Positions 11,096-21,847 of a DNA stretch of 64,000 bases are shown piece by piece (position 1 is the stretch's first letter; every line of letters begins with the position of its first letter). The DNA is from Pomacea canaliculata (Eukaryota > Mollusca > Gastropoda > Architaenioglossa > Ampullariidae): NCBI RefSeq assembly GCF_003073045.1, contig NC_037593.1, positions 2,223,525 through 2,287,524 of the forward strand, written 5' to 3'. A program made the translations under genes and the position numbers. The notes under the pieces were generated by a model. It searched no databases, was not told where the DNA came from, and saw nothing but the letters and a program-made list of their open reading frames with translations.

Positions 11096-11369
11096 GCTGA
11101 CTGTCATCCTAAACACATACAACTCTGTAAATAACAGTGAATTGTACACAACAACAGACACACCGGACTTTGTAAACAGTTCTCATGTCATAAGACAAAC
11201 CTACCAAAACATGTTCATTAGTAAACATTGAGTAAACTTTATTTACTTTTACAAGCTGATTAAGGATGAGACAAAATGAAACATGCAGTGGATGTAAGAA
11301 ATAGCACACATCAACAGTTGTAATTTGATATAAGCTAATACACAATTTAAACATCTACATGACACTTAC

Positions 11370-11527
11370 TGTTGAATGCCTCGATCCTTACTTCTACTGA
11401 GGAATTTAGAGAAAATGGTTTGCTCGCTCAAATCATGAAACTGCCAGCTTGCAGTTGTCAGGCTTTTATATCCTCCCCAGACGAATGGAGGGGAGGACAG
11501 ATGAGGGAGGAGCAACAGGTTGATTGG
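11370..11527 (-). promoter_or_regulatory. Promoter and 5' UTR exon of gene D1
   Basis: Minus-strand CCAAT (ATTGG at 11,523-11,527) about 55 bases before TATAAAA (11,464-11,470). The 5' UTR exon ends at 11,370 with a GTAAGT donor. Nearly identical to the promoter at the left edge of the window. Confidence 0.8.
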
Positions 11528-11559
11528 CTTCCGCTTGCTTGCGTCTTCACGTGACCTGA

Positions 11560-12960
11560 CCGACGCGGCAGTTGGTCGTTTGAGTAGCGAAGACTAACTG
11601 TCAGAAGGTCTGTGGGCGTCACGTGGTCCACTCCACACAATCACCGCTTGGTGTACAGAGTGTCTAGTCTAACTGTTCTTTGGAAATGTTCACACAACAT
11701 GCTTCATGAAGCACCAAGCTCATTCACATTGATAAAACAACCTCCCAGTCTCTGCTTTCTCTTCTCAGCAGACGGTTTGTGTACTCAGTGACCTTTGTGT
11801 TCTCACATGTCATCGTCTCCTCTACTTGCAGCCCGCATTGAAAATAACAGCAATAGTTCATAGGCTTTGTTGTAGGCTTCATCATCTGCCATTTTCGAAA
11901 TCAACATCATTTCTTTATCATCGGGTTCAGTTTATTTTAAAATGAAAATTTTCAAAATATGAATACATACACTTAAGTTTCAAGATCAAAGTCTGCATTC
12001 TCACCTGCCACTAGGAAAACAGCAGAAAATTACTTTCTTACATTGGAGTGGGGCAACCTCTTCCCAAACAAACAAAGAAACAAACAAAGAAACAAACAAA
12101 CAAAAATCGTTGTAGACCTACACATCTCTTAATTGGTTATATTCTTTCACACAAGATATTCCATCAAAGGGAAGTAAGTATTGACTGTTCAATGTACAGA
12201 AGAGTCTGAGGTTGTCTCCCTTTTTTTCTGTCTCGTGTCATCAGACTTGGGAAAAGTGAACAATCTGGTACTTTCAAGCGCCATGTGTGAGCGAGTTGCC
12301 AGTTGCTGTATTCGACATGGATTTGTACTCAACCAACTCAGATGAAAACAGTAAGATATACTCAACTTGTGATGAATATTTTAATAAAACCTGTTTGTTT
12401 GGCTCTAACTGTTTGTATTTAATGCGTAAACAATTATCTTGTTGAAAAAATGTTGGATCTACTTTTCTGTTCTCGCCTCTCTGTCCCATACAGTTACAAT
12501 CTTTCATTTGATGTTTGTACAAGAAAATATTCTATATTTTCTTCAAATTTACACAACAGATGTTATAATAATGCACTTTTAAACGGTTTACCACAGATGG
12601 TTTTCTTTGTTGTAGGTTAATTTATATAAATAATTCAAAAATACCAGTCGGAAAGCGAGGGGTTCCCCACTTTGAGAAGGACAGACTAGAAAGACAAGGT
12701 GTAAAGGTATTCAACACACACACACACAGGTGAGAGAGAGAGATACACACGATCACACAGAGAAATTGAGAGATCTCAAAGTTGGAATTTTATTGCTGTG
12801 ATACTACACACAAATACATTATTCTGGGATGACATGTATGTGATATTGTCATCAGTATTATTGACACTACTTTCACTGCCTGACTAGTTGCCATCTGCGC
12901 CATGACACTAAAACACTGACATTACTGTCAAGATGTGGAAAGTTTCACAAGTGTTTTGAG
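11560..12960. other. Intergenic, no gene seen
   Basis: AT-rich DNA between D1 and D2 with short CAAA and CA runs (12,070-12,105; 12,716-12,727). No exon, promoter or mobile element could be supported on either strand. Confidence 0.6.
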
Positions 12961-12978
12961 AGGATGCTCGGCTCATCA

Positions 12979-13555
12979 TCAACAATTACAAGGGGCCTTA
13001 AAACAGTAGCAGCGAACTGGAGTTGTCGTCCGTGGGAAATGACCCCAGGGACGAGGACGAGGACGAGGTCGACGTTCTATGGTGATGTGGGGTCTCCTGT
13101 GAGGCAGCAACACATCGGGATTCCAGCCCCTGTCAGCTGCTCAAAGAAACAAAGACCCGATATAAACATACAATACTAACTGACATATACAATTCACAAA
13201 CCTCATTATTCTCCAGTATTGTCTATACTAACTTTTTCAAACATGTCTAGTGAACTGATGATGAGAAAGATGGCAATTAAAGAGTTTTAATTTTGTTCGC
13301 AACGAAACTTTTCAAAAACTTTCCATCGGTCCCAGAGCCAGCAACATCCCGAGATCCGCAACAACACAAATGTCGCCTTACATGTCATCTTATCTGTTTA
13401 CAAGTAGACAACTGTTAACAACCTGCCTAGATACAGGGTGAGTTTAGTCCGTCTACCCCAGTCATCCACCTACCTTTATCCGGAACAGCGGCGGAGTCAG
13501 TCAGCTGACACAACACCATCAGAGCCACCGCGACAACCACCAGGCGTCCTTGCAT
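12979..13555 (-). CDS. Peptide gene D2: Pro/Arg-rich CxC-x4-CxC peptide precursor, 79 aa
   Basis: Minus-strand exons 13555-13474 (27 codons plus one base; donor GTAGGT) and 13136-12979 (acceptor TTTGAGCAG, stop TGA), phase-1 intron. Exon 1 is MQGRLVVVAVALMVLCQL plus TDSAAVPDK. Exon 2 reads ADRGWNPDVLLPHRR, then PHITIERRPRPRPRPWG and ends RCYCFKAPCNC with stop. It therefore combines the two hallmarks of the family in one chain: a cationic RPRPRPRP run and the CYC-FKAP-CNC knot at the very C-terminus. Possible processing sites are HRR and ERR. There is no ATG in exon 2, so the gene is easily overlooked. The RPRPRP run resembles insect and crustacean proline-rich antimicrobial peptides in composition (analogy only). 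Confidence 0.82.
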
Positions 13556-13722
13556 GCTGACCACGGGTCTAAACACAGCTCCCTATATCCACACAAAATA
13601 ATGATCAGTAAACACACTTTTCAAATTGAGAATAATTTACAAGCGACCAGTCAACATTTACAGTTTGTATCAGACAGAGATAAGTACACAGGTAGCAGAG
13701 GTCAGGTCACTTCTGTACTTAC

Positions 13723-13855
13723 AGCAAACAAGAGATGCTCACAAAGGTTTCAAACTGTCAGCTCGCCTCCTTTTTATAACGGTATAGTTAAGGAAGACAT
13801 TAGGATGCTGAGGGAGATGCAGGTGAACCAGGATGCAGGTGCAACAGGTGATTGG
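13723..13855 (-). promoter_or_regulatory. Promoter and 5' UTR exon of gene D2
   Basis: Minus-strand CCAAT (ATTGG at 13,851-13,855), TATAAAAA at 13,771-13,778, and a 5' UTR exon ending at 13,723 with GTAAGT. The flank contains CAACAGGTGATTGG, close to CAACAGGTTGATTGG of D1. Confidence 0.72.
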
Positions 13856-13869
13856 TTGCTGTAGATGAT

Positions 13870-15130
13870 GTTTGATCAGCATCGCCCTTGTGTTTTCTCT
13901 CAGTAAACTGTCGGCCGGCCGTGAAACACGAGGACAGCTTCACACCCTCCACACAAAGTCGTCAAGCCGAGACAGACTTTTGTAGATGCTGGACACATCT
14001 AGTGCCCCCCAGTGTGTGGAGGCGTTTCTCTTCGCTTTTTCATGCCATTGTCAGCAAACAGTTTGGAAGACTGATGGTGGACATGGTCATCGGCAAGTGT
14101 GCTGTGTATGATATGCTTTAATAAAGAATTCTTATCAACTAACGAGTAGAGAGGAGTGAAGAGAGATTGAGACTGATGAGTGAATGTGTATGTGCTCACT
14201 GAAAGGAAATAATCCCAGCATCCCCAAAACACACACTAACAGGAATTATTTATCCCTCAGCAAAACACGGGCTCGACGGCTCGTTTGTCAATCTTTGTCG
14301 GCAGCACCAGTGAACTCTGACCTCTCACCTGTCACCTGTCGTCTCACAAACCTTTGTCTCCGGGTCAGCGCCTGGCACAGGATCTTTGTTTAATATGTTA
14401 GTCGCTTTTTCACATTTAATCAAGCTGTCTTAGAATCATTGTTTATTCATACTTGCAGTTTTGTTTACACCTGCCTTATTTTTCTGCAAGTTTTTGTTTG
14501 TTTCAATCACTGTTTTGGTCGTCAGGGATTTTAAACACGTACTGCGATAGTGAAACAAATGGTTTTGTGCATGCAAGTCGAGTTCATGTGTTAATGTTTT
14601 ATTTTATGATGAAATTATTTCGGTAAAAACAAACAACCCTCCCCCGAAAAAATGCCTGATCTGTGTGCATGGACATCAGCACTGGAGTCACTGTCGACAG
14701 AGGGAGGGAACATCCCTGACACTGCATGTGAAACATTTGTCATCCGTGTCCCTTCTACCTACACCTGTGTGAGAAGTCAACTGCTGGCAGTGTCATGTCA
14801 CGTGACACTAAGCATTTACAGTGTCAGACTTATTGTGTGCATGCCACCTGCGATTGATACGGTGCATGCACAATGAGATTAAGCTTCCATGACAACTGTA
14901 TCAGAGCTTTCTCGGTGTTCAAGAATAGAGAGACGAAAGACAGACAAATAAATTGTTATCCATTAATTAGACAGAGATACTTTCATACAAATAAATACCA
15001 CACCAGAATTAATCAACTGGACATTTATTGATGAAATTATTTTGGCAAAAGATGTCTGAGCAAGGTTTGCGGTTGACGAGGCTTGTGAGGCAAGTGAGGA
15101 GGCAGGTAGAGGAGGACATTGTTCCGGAAG
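13870..15130. other. Intergenic, no gene seen
   Basis: Between the D2 promoter and the end of D3. Several frames of 60-80 codons occur but have no signal peptide, domain or splice context. No repeat of note. Confidence 0.6.
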
Positions 15131-15137
15131 CTGGGGT

Positions 15138-15718
15138 TTATGGTGTTGAACGGAAACCTGAACGTCGAAACCCTGACTGCGATCTACAGAGGCAAGGGTG
15201 AAGTTGGGGCCAGCGACTGGGCCCCGAGGGTCTGAACCCGTCCACGCGGGATACTCCCTCCCGGAAGCCTCCTCCCTCCCGGAAGCCGCTCGCCTGTTGC
15301 GCGGTCACGTCCTGAGCAAGCACTGGTTCTGTGACAGATACTAAAAAGAAAAAAAATGTGAATAGACAGATACAATAGACAGACACGTCGATGTATTATG
15401 TTCTTGTAACGACAATTATTTACAGTTGTGAACCGTTAATTTGTACAGCGTGTCTTAAAAAAAACTGATACAAAATATACGCCCTGCGCCGTCTGTCCTG
15501 CTCTACGTCACAAGAAAAGTGTTCCCCAACCTGTTTGTGGTCACGTGGGCGGACAGGTGGAGTGGTCTGTCGACTATCATGTGAGATATTCAGACTACGG
15601 GAGTGAGGTTTGTGAGGCAAGTGATGTATAGTCGTGAGGTGCACTTACCATCAGCGCTGCTTGTCAGCTGACACACCACCACCACAGCCGCCACAACAAC
15701 CACCAGGTGTCCACGCAT
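15138..15718 (-). CDS. Peptide gene D3: secreted Gly/Phe/Arg-rich peptide precursor, 90 aa
   Basis: Minus-strand exons 15718-15649 (23 codons plus one base; donor GTAAGT) and 15340-15138 (acceptor TTTTTAG, stop TAA), phase-1 intron. Signal MRGHLVVVVAAVVVVCQL is nearly that of the A genes. The mature region differs: after VSVTEPVLAQDVTAQQ come GFR-containing repeats (SGFREGGGFREG, DGFRPSGPSRW, SGFRRSGFRSTP) and one CLC, with no second CxC pair and no KR before them. The single cysteine pair suggests loss of the second half of the motif or a different fold. Promoter and signal are intact and the frame is open, so it is probably functional but diverged. An alternative is an early pseudogene. Confidence 0.68.
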
Positions 15719-16054
15719 GCTGACCACTGGTCTGAACAAGTCTGAACACAGCAGTGAACAGTGCTTACATGAGACAAGTAGACATCATTCTACTCATGTT
15801 ATATTTGTAACTACAAGAGCAGTAGAGCAGACGATACATCTGTATACTTCACAGGTGTGACCGCCGGCAGTTTCTACCTTTCCTGTCTTTGTATCATTAG
15901 GATAGAATCGGCGACACTTTACAAAGTAAACCTGAAATATAACATTAACAGGCGGGAAACAAAGCCACAGAGTGTTAATCTGACACGGATAAAATAATGA
16001 ATACTTAATTAAGCTTTCTGTTTGCTTAATTACACTAGCTAATTAGCAACTCAC

Positions 16055-16195
16055 CCAGGAATGACAAGCCGACTTCAGATGTCCGGCAACCTAACTGTCG
16101 TCGTTTATATCTCTCTTGTCTAGAGGAAGACGGATACAGAGTGGGATCCTCCCGACCAAGAGGAACATCCAGGATGAGGGTGACTAGTTGATTGG
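16055..16195 (-). promoter_or_regulatory. Promoter and 5' UTR exon of gene D3
   Basis: Minus-strand CCAAT (ATTGG at 16,191-16,195), TATAAA at 16,104-16,109, and a 5' UTR exon ending at 16,055 with GTGAGT. Diverged copies of this region occur at 31,975-32,130 and 49,315-49,400. Confidence 0.7.
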
Positions 16196-16515
16196 CTGCT
16201 ACAATGTCGGTTGACATTTAACCTGACTTGTTGACTTGTTGACTTGTTTGTTGGGTGACAACTTCCCTGGTTACAGACGTGGAGAGGATGTTTTCCCCAG
16301 AGTATGAAATTAGACAGGTGTTGACGGACCTCAGGTGATTCCTGTAACAGTCAGCCCCCACATTGCACCTGTGTGAACACCGTGATGACTGTTAATGTCA
16401 ATGTCCAGGTCGTTGCCAACATCAGCGGTCTGACTGTCCACGTCATCATTGATGTGACTGGTGTGTACCACGTGATGTACGTAGGTGTGCTTGATGTTGG
16501 TGAAGAGCACAATCG

Positions 16516-16640
16516 TTCACACACACAGACACACACAGAGGTACACACTCACACACATACACACACAGGTGCACACACACAAACACACACAGGTGCACAC
16601 TAACACACAGGTACACACTCACACACACACAGACACTCAC
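16516..16640. repeat. CA-rich imperfect microsatellite
   Basis: CA dinucleotides interrupted by GGTACACAC and GGTGCACAC units. The rest of 16.2-17.3 kb holds no supported gene. Confidence 0.9.
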
Positions 16641-17659
16641 TCACACTAAATCTGTACTCGTGTGAGAATATCTGGCCCTGAAAACTGCAAAAAGAGTGTT
16701 TTGAGGAAATATTGACTGACTACACACTCTAACATTGGTTCTGCCGCCATTTTAAACCAAATGCGTTGAAATGACTTTGAATATTGAAGTAAGTGTACAA
16801 ACCACAAGTAAACAGAAAAGAATAAAATGACTGACACAAGCAAAATGACTTCATTTTCAATCGGATTTGCACAACACGAGTGTATGTCCGAGTGTGTGTG
16901 TGTGTGCATGTATGAGTGTGAGTGTGTTTGTCCATGTCTGTGAGTGTGTGTGAGTGTGTGTAATAATAAAAAATAATAATAAATTTTATTCAGTTTTTAG
17001 GAGGCCATCTGGCCCATTTCAACATCAAATGCTGTTGGTTACATACATATTAACATTGAGTGTCTGTATATAAACATACATTCTTTGTATTAAGGGTTTA
17101 TTGTATATAGTCAAATAATAATAATAATCAGACAAGATTCTGACATTCATCTCTATACCTCGTGTGACGCACATGGTCAGACACATCTCCTTACAAATAT
17201 TGTAAGTAAAGGACAACTCTAATGATTGCTCTACTCTCTAGGTTCTTACACGTGTGATTTTCAGTTTTAAAGATACCATTTGGTCCATATCAACCTGTGA
17301 GTGTGTGTGTCCATGTGTGTGCTACCTACAGACTGCCCCTAATTATGTCCCCTGCCCTCGCCTGCCACAAGCTTACTGACTGTTCCTTGTAGTTAGCAGA
17401 CTTGCAGTGTGACTTCACATTTCTCATCGCCGATCTCGCTGATAACAACCCTGAAACCTTTTTTAAAAAACAATGAAGAGTGGGACTCTGCCAGACATGT
17501 GAGCAACCACAATAAACAACAGAAAACACAGACGAGCCGTTGGTGCCTCTTGTCCCCTGTTGATGTTGTGACGTAGTTGTCACGTAGTTCCCAAGTAAAC
17601 AAACATTTCCAACTGAAGGGAATGTCACACTGACAGGCTGACTCACTTTTTTAGGAAGT

Positions 17660-17790
17660 GAAAAATGTATTTGAACGGCCAAACGACATTTTCATCCGCA
17701 TCCTGTTTACTCATGAGTCTTGTCCCCTGACTGTATCCGTCTTCCTCGTGTACGAGAAGTATAAAAGGGAGACAATCAGGTGTGTGTACA
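17660..17790 (+). promoter_or_regulatory. Proximal promoter of gene A1
   Basis: Conserved block CGACATTTTCATCCGCATCC followed by CTCGTGTACGAGAAG and TATAAAAGGGAGACAA (TATAAAA at 17,760-17,766), 104 bases before the ATG. The same block heads A2-A5, and the flank of gene C1 shares the CGACATTTTCA..CATCCTGGTTTAC..TATAAAAGGGAGACAA order. Confidence 0.85.
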
Positions 17791-17863
17791 GTTTGATTGA
17801 CTCCCTTGGCGGGTACCTGTGAAAGCGAACACTACACTGTGAACCTTCAGACACCTGGTCAAC

Positions 17864-18042
17864 ATGCGGGGACACCTTCTGATTGTTGTGGTGGTTGTGG
17901 TGGTGGTGTGTCAGCTCACGAACTCCATGGCGGATACAGGTAACGGTGTTTGCTTCATGTTGTAATGGTGGTTAATTGACTAATGTAGGGTTAATATGTT
18001 TTAACACAGGTGACACTTCAGTCGGTTATTTCGAGTAGCATG

Positions 18043-18091
<49 letters not shown>

Positions 18092-18469
18092 TTTTGAAAC
18101 ATCAGCCTTTGCAAACAGACAAGATATGAATCATGAACTCTGTGTGTAGAAACGCTGAACAAGATGGTAGAATATCTTTAAACTAGTCGTGGTAATTCCG
18201 AAAGTGGAAATTCCTCTACCTTGGTTTCACTGTTTGAAAATCACTTGAAATTAAATGTCTACATCTGTATTCAATATTTTAGTTTCTGATCCACGTTTTT
18301 TATTTTTTTATTTTGAGCAGACACCAAAGACCAGAGCCTGTTGCATCTGCTGACTAAGCGAGAAACCGTGTTTCCAAGGTTTCCACCTCCATGGTGTGTG
18401 TGTGTCAGAGAGCCGTGCCCCTGCTACCCGCCACGCCCACGTGACCCGATTCTGGAACCCACTTGGTAA
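17864..18469 (+). CDS. Peptide gene A1: secreted CxC-x4-CxC peptide precursor, 74 aa
   Basis: Exons 17864-17939 (25 codons plus one base; donor GTAACG) and 18321-18469 (acceptor TTTTGAGCAG, stop TAA), phase-1 intron of 381 bases holding a (CAA)n tract. Signal [18 protein letters not shown], then TNSMADT. Exon 2 starts DTKDQSLLHLLTKR, a spacer ending in a dibasic KR site. The predicted mature peptide is 35 residues: it starts ETVFPRFPPPW, carries CVCVREPCPC and ends YPPRPRDPILEPTW. It would be exported and cleaved by a furin or prohormone convertase (inference). No intron is evident in the 5' UTR, unlike the B, C, D and E genes. AATAAA is at 18,602. Shortest mature region of the A set and perhaps closest to the ancestral form. 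Confidence 0.85.
18045..18090. repeat. (CAA)n in the A1 intron
   Basis: About 15 CAA units. The same position carries CAA repeats in all A introns (21,361-21,402; 23,904-23,945; 26,620-26,660; 29,522-29,552), so the tract predates the tandem duplications. Confidence 0.9.
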
Positions 18470-19098
18470 CTCCATTGTAAATCTGTCGGACAGGTGGATG
18501 ATAAACAAACTCTCCATCACTAGCAGCATCATGGTATTCTCTCATTACTGCAAATGACAGAGTGGAAACGACTGCCTTCACCTGACTTGTCTGCCAGCAA
18601 AAATAAAGAATTAGACTCGCTGTTTGTTTTGAAGTGTTGCCATGGAGTCAGTGAACTCTACTCACTGATTGTGCTCCTTCGCTGTGTTGCCAGTATAATT
18701 CAGTCCTCAATCCTTTCATTTACATTCATTTCTATTCTTTTAGTTTTGTGTAAACTTAAAATAGAAGAAGGTCTGCATTCTGACCATGTTGTTAGCAATA
18801 ATAAAAATACCGTTATGTATGTAAATAAACAAGTAAACAATGAACTGACAGCAACTGATTTGACCTGAAGATTAAAGTAAACACAATATAAAGGTGGATT
18901 GAGAATCTGTTATATTTCACTTCGTCAGTAAAACTGCGAATGAAAGAATAGATGAGAGACTGAACAGAAGAAAAAAAGAAAGTCGATAAATGAAAAAAAA
19001 AATAAAAAAAAGAACGTTTTTTGTTTCTCTACGTTGTATGTCCATCCTTGTGATGTTGAGCATCTAGCCGACAGTCGCAGCCCGTCGTCAGCACTGAG

Positions 19099-19217
19099 AC
19101 ACACACACATATACGCGTACACACACGCACATACACGCGCGCACTAGCACGCGCTCTCACACACGGACACACACAGACACACGCACATAATACACACACA
19201 CACTCGCACACATATAA

Positions 19218-19265
<48 letters not shown>

Positions 19266-19318
19266 GGACACGCTCACACTCACGCCCCCACACACACGCG
19301 CAATAGAACACACACACA
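19099..19318. repeat. CA-rich imperfect microsatellite
   Basis: CA and CACG dinucleotide array directly abutting the MITE at 19,319. Homologous CA tracts occur after A2 (22,475-22,505), A3 (25,635-25,900) and A4 (28,333-28,455). Confidence 0.9.
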
Positions 19319-19616
19319 CAGGGCCGCCGAGAGCCAGCCCGGGCCCCGGGACAGACGACCTCTCCGGGCCCTTGTACTTGTAATCGTAAATTATTTCCCC
19401 AGTATATAATGTATGTTTACAATTCGAATCTCAATATCTACACTCAGACTCAACTTCTGCATGTGTAATTCTTGGGTGTTCTGTCCTTAGACCTTTCTTT
19501 AAAAGAAAAAGAAAAGGAGAAGAAGAAAAAAAATCCTCTGACCAACGCCGGGCCCCCTTGACAGCCGCGGGCCCGGGTACACCAGACCCCCCTGTCCCCC
19601 CCTCTCGTCAGGCCTG
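19319..19616. mobile_element. hAT-type MITE, about 298 bp
   Basis: Non-coding GC-rich element with imperfect inverted ends (CAGGGCCGCCGAGAG and the complement of CTCTCGTCAGGCCTG). It is almost identical to the element at 33,716-34,006. The left end lies in a CA microsatellite and no clean target duplication remains. Other A units lack it, so it entered the A1 unit after the duplications or was lost elsewhere. Confidence 0.8.
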
Positions 19617-19822
19617 CAACAATATTTACCAATACTCACTTATAGTCGCAACATTTTATGCAATGTAGACACAGGGTCAAAAGGTCATTGGAAAAAGATG
19701 ATTATACACTCAGTGGTATACACAGCTTTATCTTCCGAGATCATGCATTTGCTTGTGTCTAATGTTGTTACCTGTCACCTCCGTACTGCTGACCTATAAC
19801 CTTCTTACTGCTGACCTGTCAA

Positions 19823-20030
19823 CGGCCTCACAGGACAAAGAGAAGCGACTTGCAGCACGTGGTTGACAAACAAGAGGCACGTGACGTTGTTCCTAGTCTC
19901 TGGGTAAGACGACGACCACGACCTGTGTCATCACCAAAACTACGACCTTTGGCCACCGGCACCTCGCCCACTTCTCTGCAAACCCAAACCTGTCCCCGTA
20001 AAAACTCTGTCCATGAAAACTGAAAACTTG
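19823..20030 (+). pseudogene. Decayed B-like mature exon in the A1 unit
   Basis: The sequence matches the start of gene B1's mature exon: GCCTCACAG, then GACTTGCAGCACG..GTTGACAAACAAGAGGCACG against GACCTGCAGCACG..CTTGATAAACGAGAGGCGCG, followed by arginine/proline-coding DNA. No signal exon was found upstream and the frame is not kept, so it is a fossil. Related copies lie at about 22,732-22,900 and 28,484-28,682. Confidence 0.6.
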
Positions 20031-20117
20031 GCCTCCCTGGTCCGACTGATGATGTTAACAGTTGTGGAAGCAAACCTACACGACTGTGTTTTCAGTGTTT
20101 GACGGAAGCTGGACTGA

Positions 20118-20335
20118 GAGAGAGAGAGAGGGAGGGAGGGAGAGAGGGGGGAAGAGAGAGAGAGGGGGAGAGAGGGAGAGAGAGAGGGGGAGAGAGGGAG
20201 AGAGAGAGGGGGAGAGAGGGAGAAAGAGAGGGGGAGAGAGGGAGAATGAGAGGGGGAGAGAGGGAGAAAGAGGGAGAGAGAGAGAGGGGGAAGAGAGAGA
20301 GGGGGAGAGAGGGGGAGAGAGAGGGAGAGAGAGAG
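20118..20335. repeat. GA-rich low-complexity tract
   Basis: Imperfect GAGAGGGGGAGAGAGG repeats. Long frames on both strands here are artefacts of the repeat. Confidence 0.95.
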
Positions 20336-20341
20336 AACCAG

Positions 20342-20800
20342 AAGCAAAGTAAAGAAAAGTCGAAAAAAGTCTTTGGTGGCCATAATTATGCTTACAAAAC
20401 ATAGAGAAGGAATAAACTTGAAGGCTCAGATGTCGTATACACATACATCACAAACTGTCACAGTTCTCATTGCCGTGCTTAAACTTCATGCAGCCTGTCT
20501 CTGTCTCTCTCTCTCTCACACACACACTTTACCTTTGTGAACTGACACCTTTATTCATTCTAGACACACTTCTTAAAATACTCTCCATCCTTATTTACAC
20601 CTTTGCTTGCGTGTAATATTCCAGTTAACTATAAACCATGTAAACAATAAAAAATTCTGAATAAATGATGTAAGATCATTACTGTCTTAGTATGTTGGTA
20701 TGGTGTGAGCTAGAGCAGTGATGTAAACTTTATCAAAAATCAACATAAATATAGGGGACATGAACATCTGTGGCATTCAGTTTTCATCTACCTGATGTCG
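20342..20800. repeat. Unit-spacer repeat, copy 1
   Basis: About 450 bases (from AAGCAAAGTAAAGAAAAGTC to a CATCTACCTGATGTCGA block) that recur at 30,808-31,270 downstream of A5. No coding potential seen. Confidence 0.8.
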
Positions 20801-20974
20801 ACAGCCACCTTTGAGGACACCGTGAGGCGGGACTTGCACACAGACGAGCCGTTGGTGCCTCTTGTCCCCTGTTGATGTTGTGACGTAGTTGTGACGTAGT
20901 TGTCACGTAGTTCCCAAGTAAACAAACATTTCCAACAGAAGTTAATGACACACTGACAGGCTGACCCACCTTCT

Positions 20975-21100
20975 CAGGAAGTGAAAAATGTATTTGAACG
21001 GCCAAACGACATTTTCATCCTGTTTACGCATGCGTCTAACCCTGACTGTATCCGTCTTCCTCGTGTACGAGAAGTATAAAAGGGAGACAATCAGGTGTGT
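20975..21100 (+). promoter_or_regulatory. Proximal promoter of gene A2
   Basis: CGACATTTTCATCC block, CGTGTACGAGAAG and TATAAAA at 21,075-21,081, again 104 bases before the ATG. Confidence 0.85.
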
Positions 21101-21178
21101 GTACAGTGTGATTGACGCCCTTGCCTGGTACCTGTGAGAGTGAACACTACACTGTAAACCTTCAGACACCTGGTCAAC

Positions 21179-21357
21179 ATGCGGGGACACCTTCTGATTG
21201 TTGTGGTGGTTGTGGTGGTGGTGTGTCAGCTCACGAACTCCATGGCCGATACAGGTAACGGTGTTTGCTTCATGTTGTAATGGTGGTTAATTGACTAATG
21301 TAGGGTTAATATGTTTTAACACAGGTGACACTTCAGTAGGTTAGTTCGAGTAGCATG

Positions 21358-21396
<39 letters not shown>

Positions 21397-21847
21397 GACA
21401 ACAATTTTTGAAACATCAGCCGTTGCAAAGAGGCAAAATATGAAACATGAACTCTGTGTGTAGAAACGCTGAACAAGATGGTAGAATATCTTTAAACTAG
21501 TCGTGGTAATTCCGAGAGTGGAAATTCCTCTACCTTGATTTTACTGTTCGAAAATCACTTGAAATTAAATGTCTACATCTGTATTCAATATTTTAGTTTA
21601 TGATCCACGTTTTTTTTTATTTTGAGCAGACACCAAAGACCAGAGCCTGTTGCATCTGCTGACTAAGCGAGAATCCTTGTTTCCAAGTTTTCCACTTCCA
21701 AGATTACCAGCTCCAAGGTTTCCACCTCCAAGATTACCATCTCCAGGGTTTCCACCTCCAATATTTCCACCGTGCATATGTGTCACTGAGCCGTGCCCCT
21801 GCTACCCGCCACGCCCACGTGACCCGATTCTGGACCCCATTTGGTAA
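21179..21847 (+). CDS. Peptide gene A2: CxC-x4-CxC precursor with expanded Pro repeat, 97 aa
   Basis: Exons 21179-21254 and 21630-21847, phase-1 intron of 375 bases. The signal is identical to A1. The spacer DTKDQSLLHLLTKR is also kept. The mature region starts ESLFPSFPLPRLPAPRF, continues through pentapeptides of type P-R-[FL]-P-[PSA], then CICVTEPCPC and YPPRPRDPILDPIW. The pentapeptides come from six 15-bp repeats at 21,683-21,772 (CCAAGATTACCAGCT type). A1 has only one such unit, so A2 has gained about 23 residues in frame while its intron and flanks stay nearly identical to A1. Secreted; same predicted cysteine-paired C-terminal knot as A1. Confidence 0.85.

Noticed and set aside
20062-20444. 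Arg/Glu and Leu/Pro/Ser-rich frames of 96-147 codons
   Set aside because: They arise from the GA-rich low-complexity tract at 20,118-20,335.
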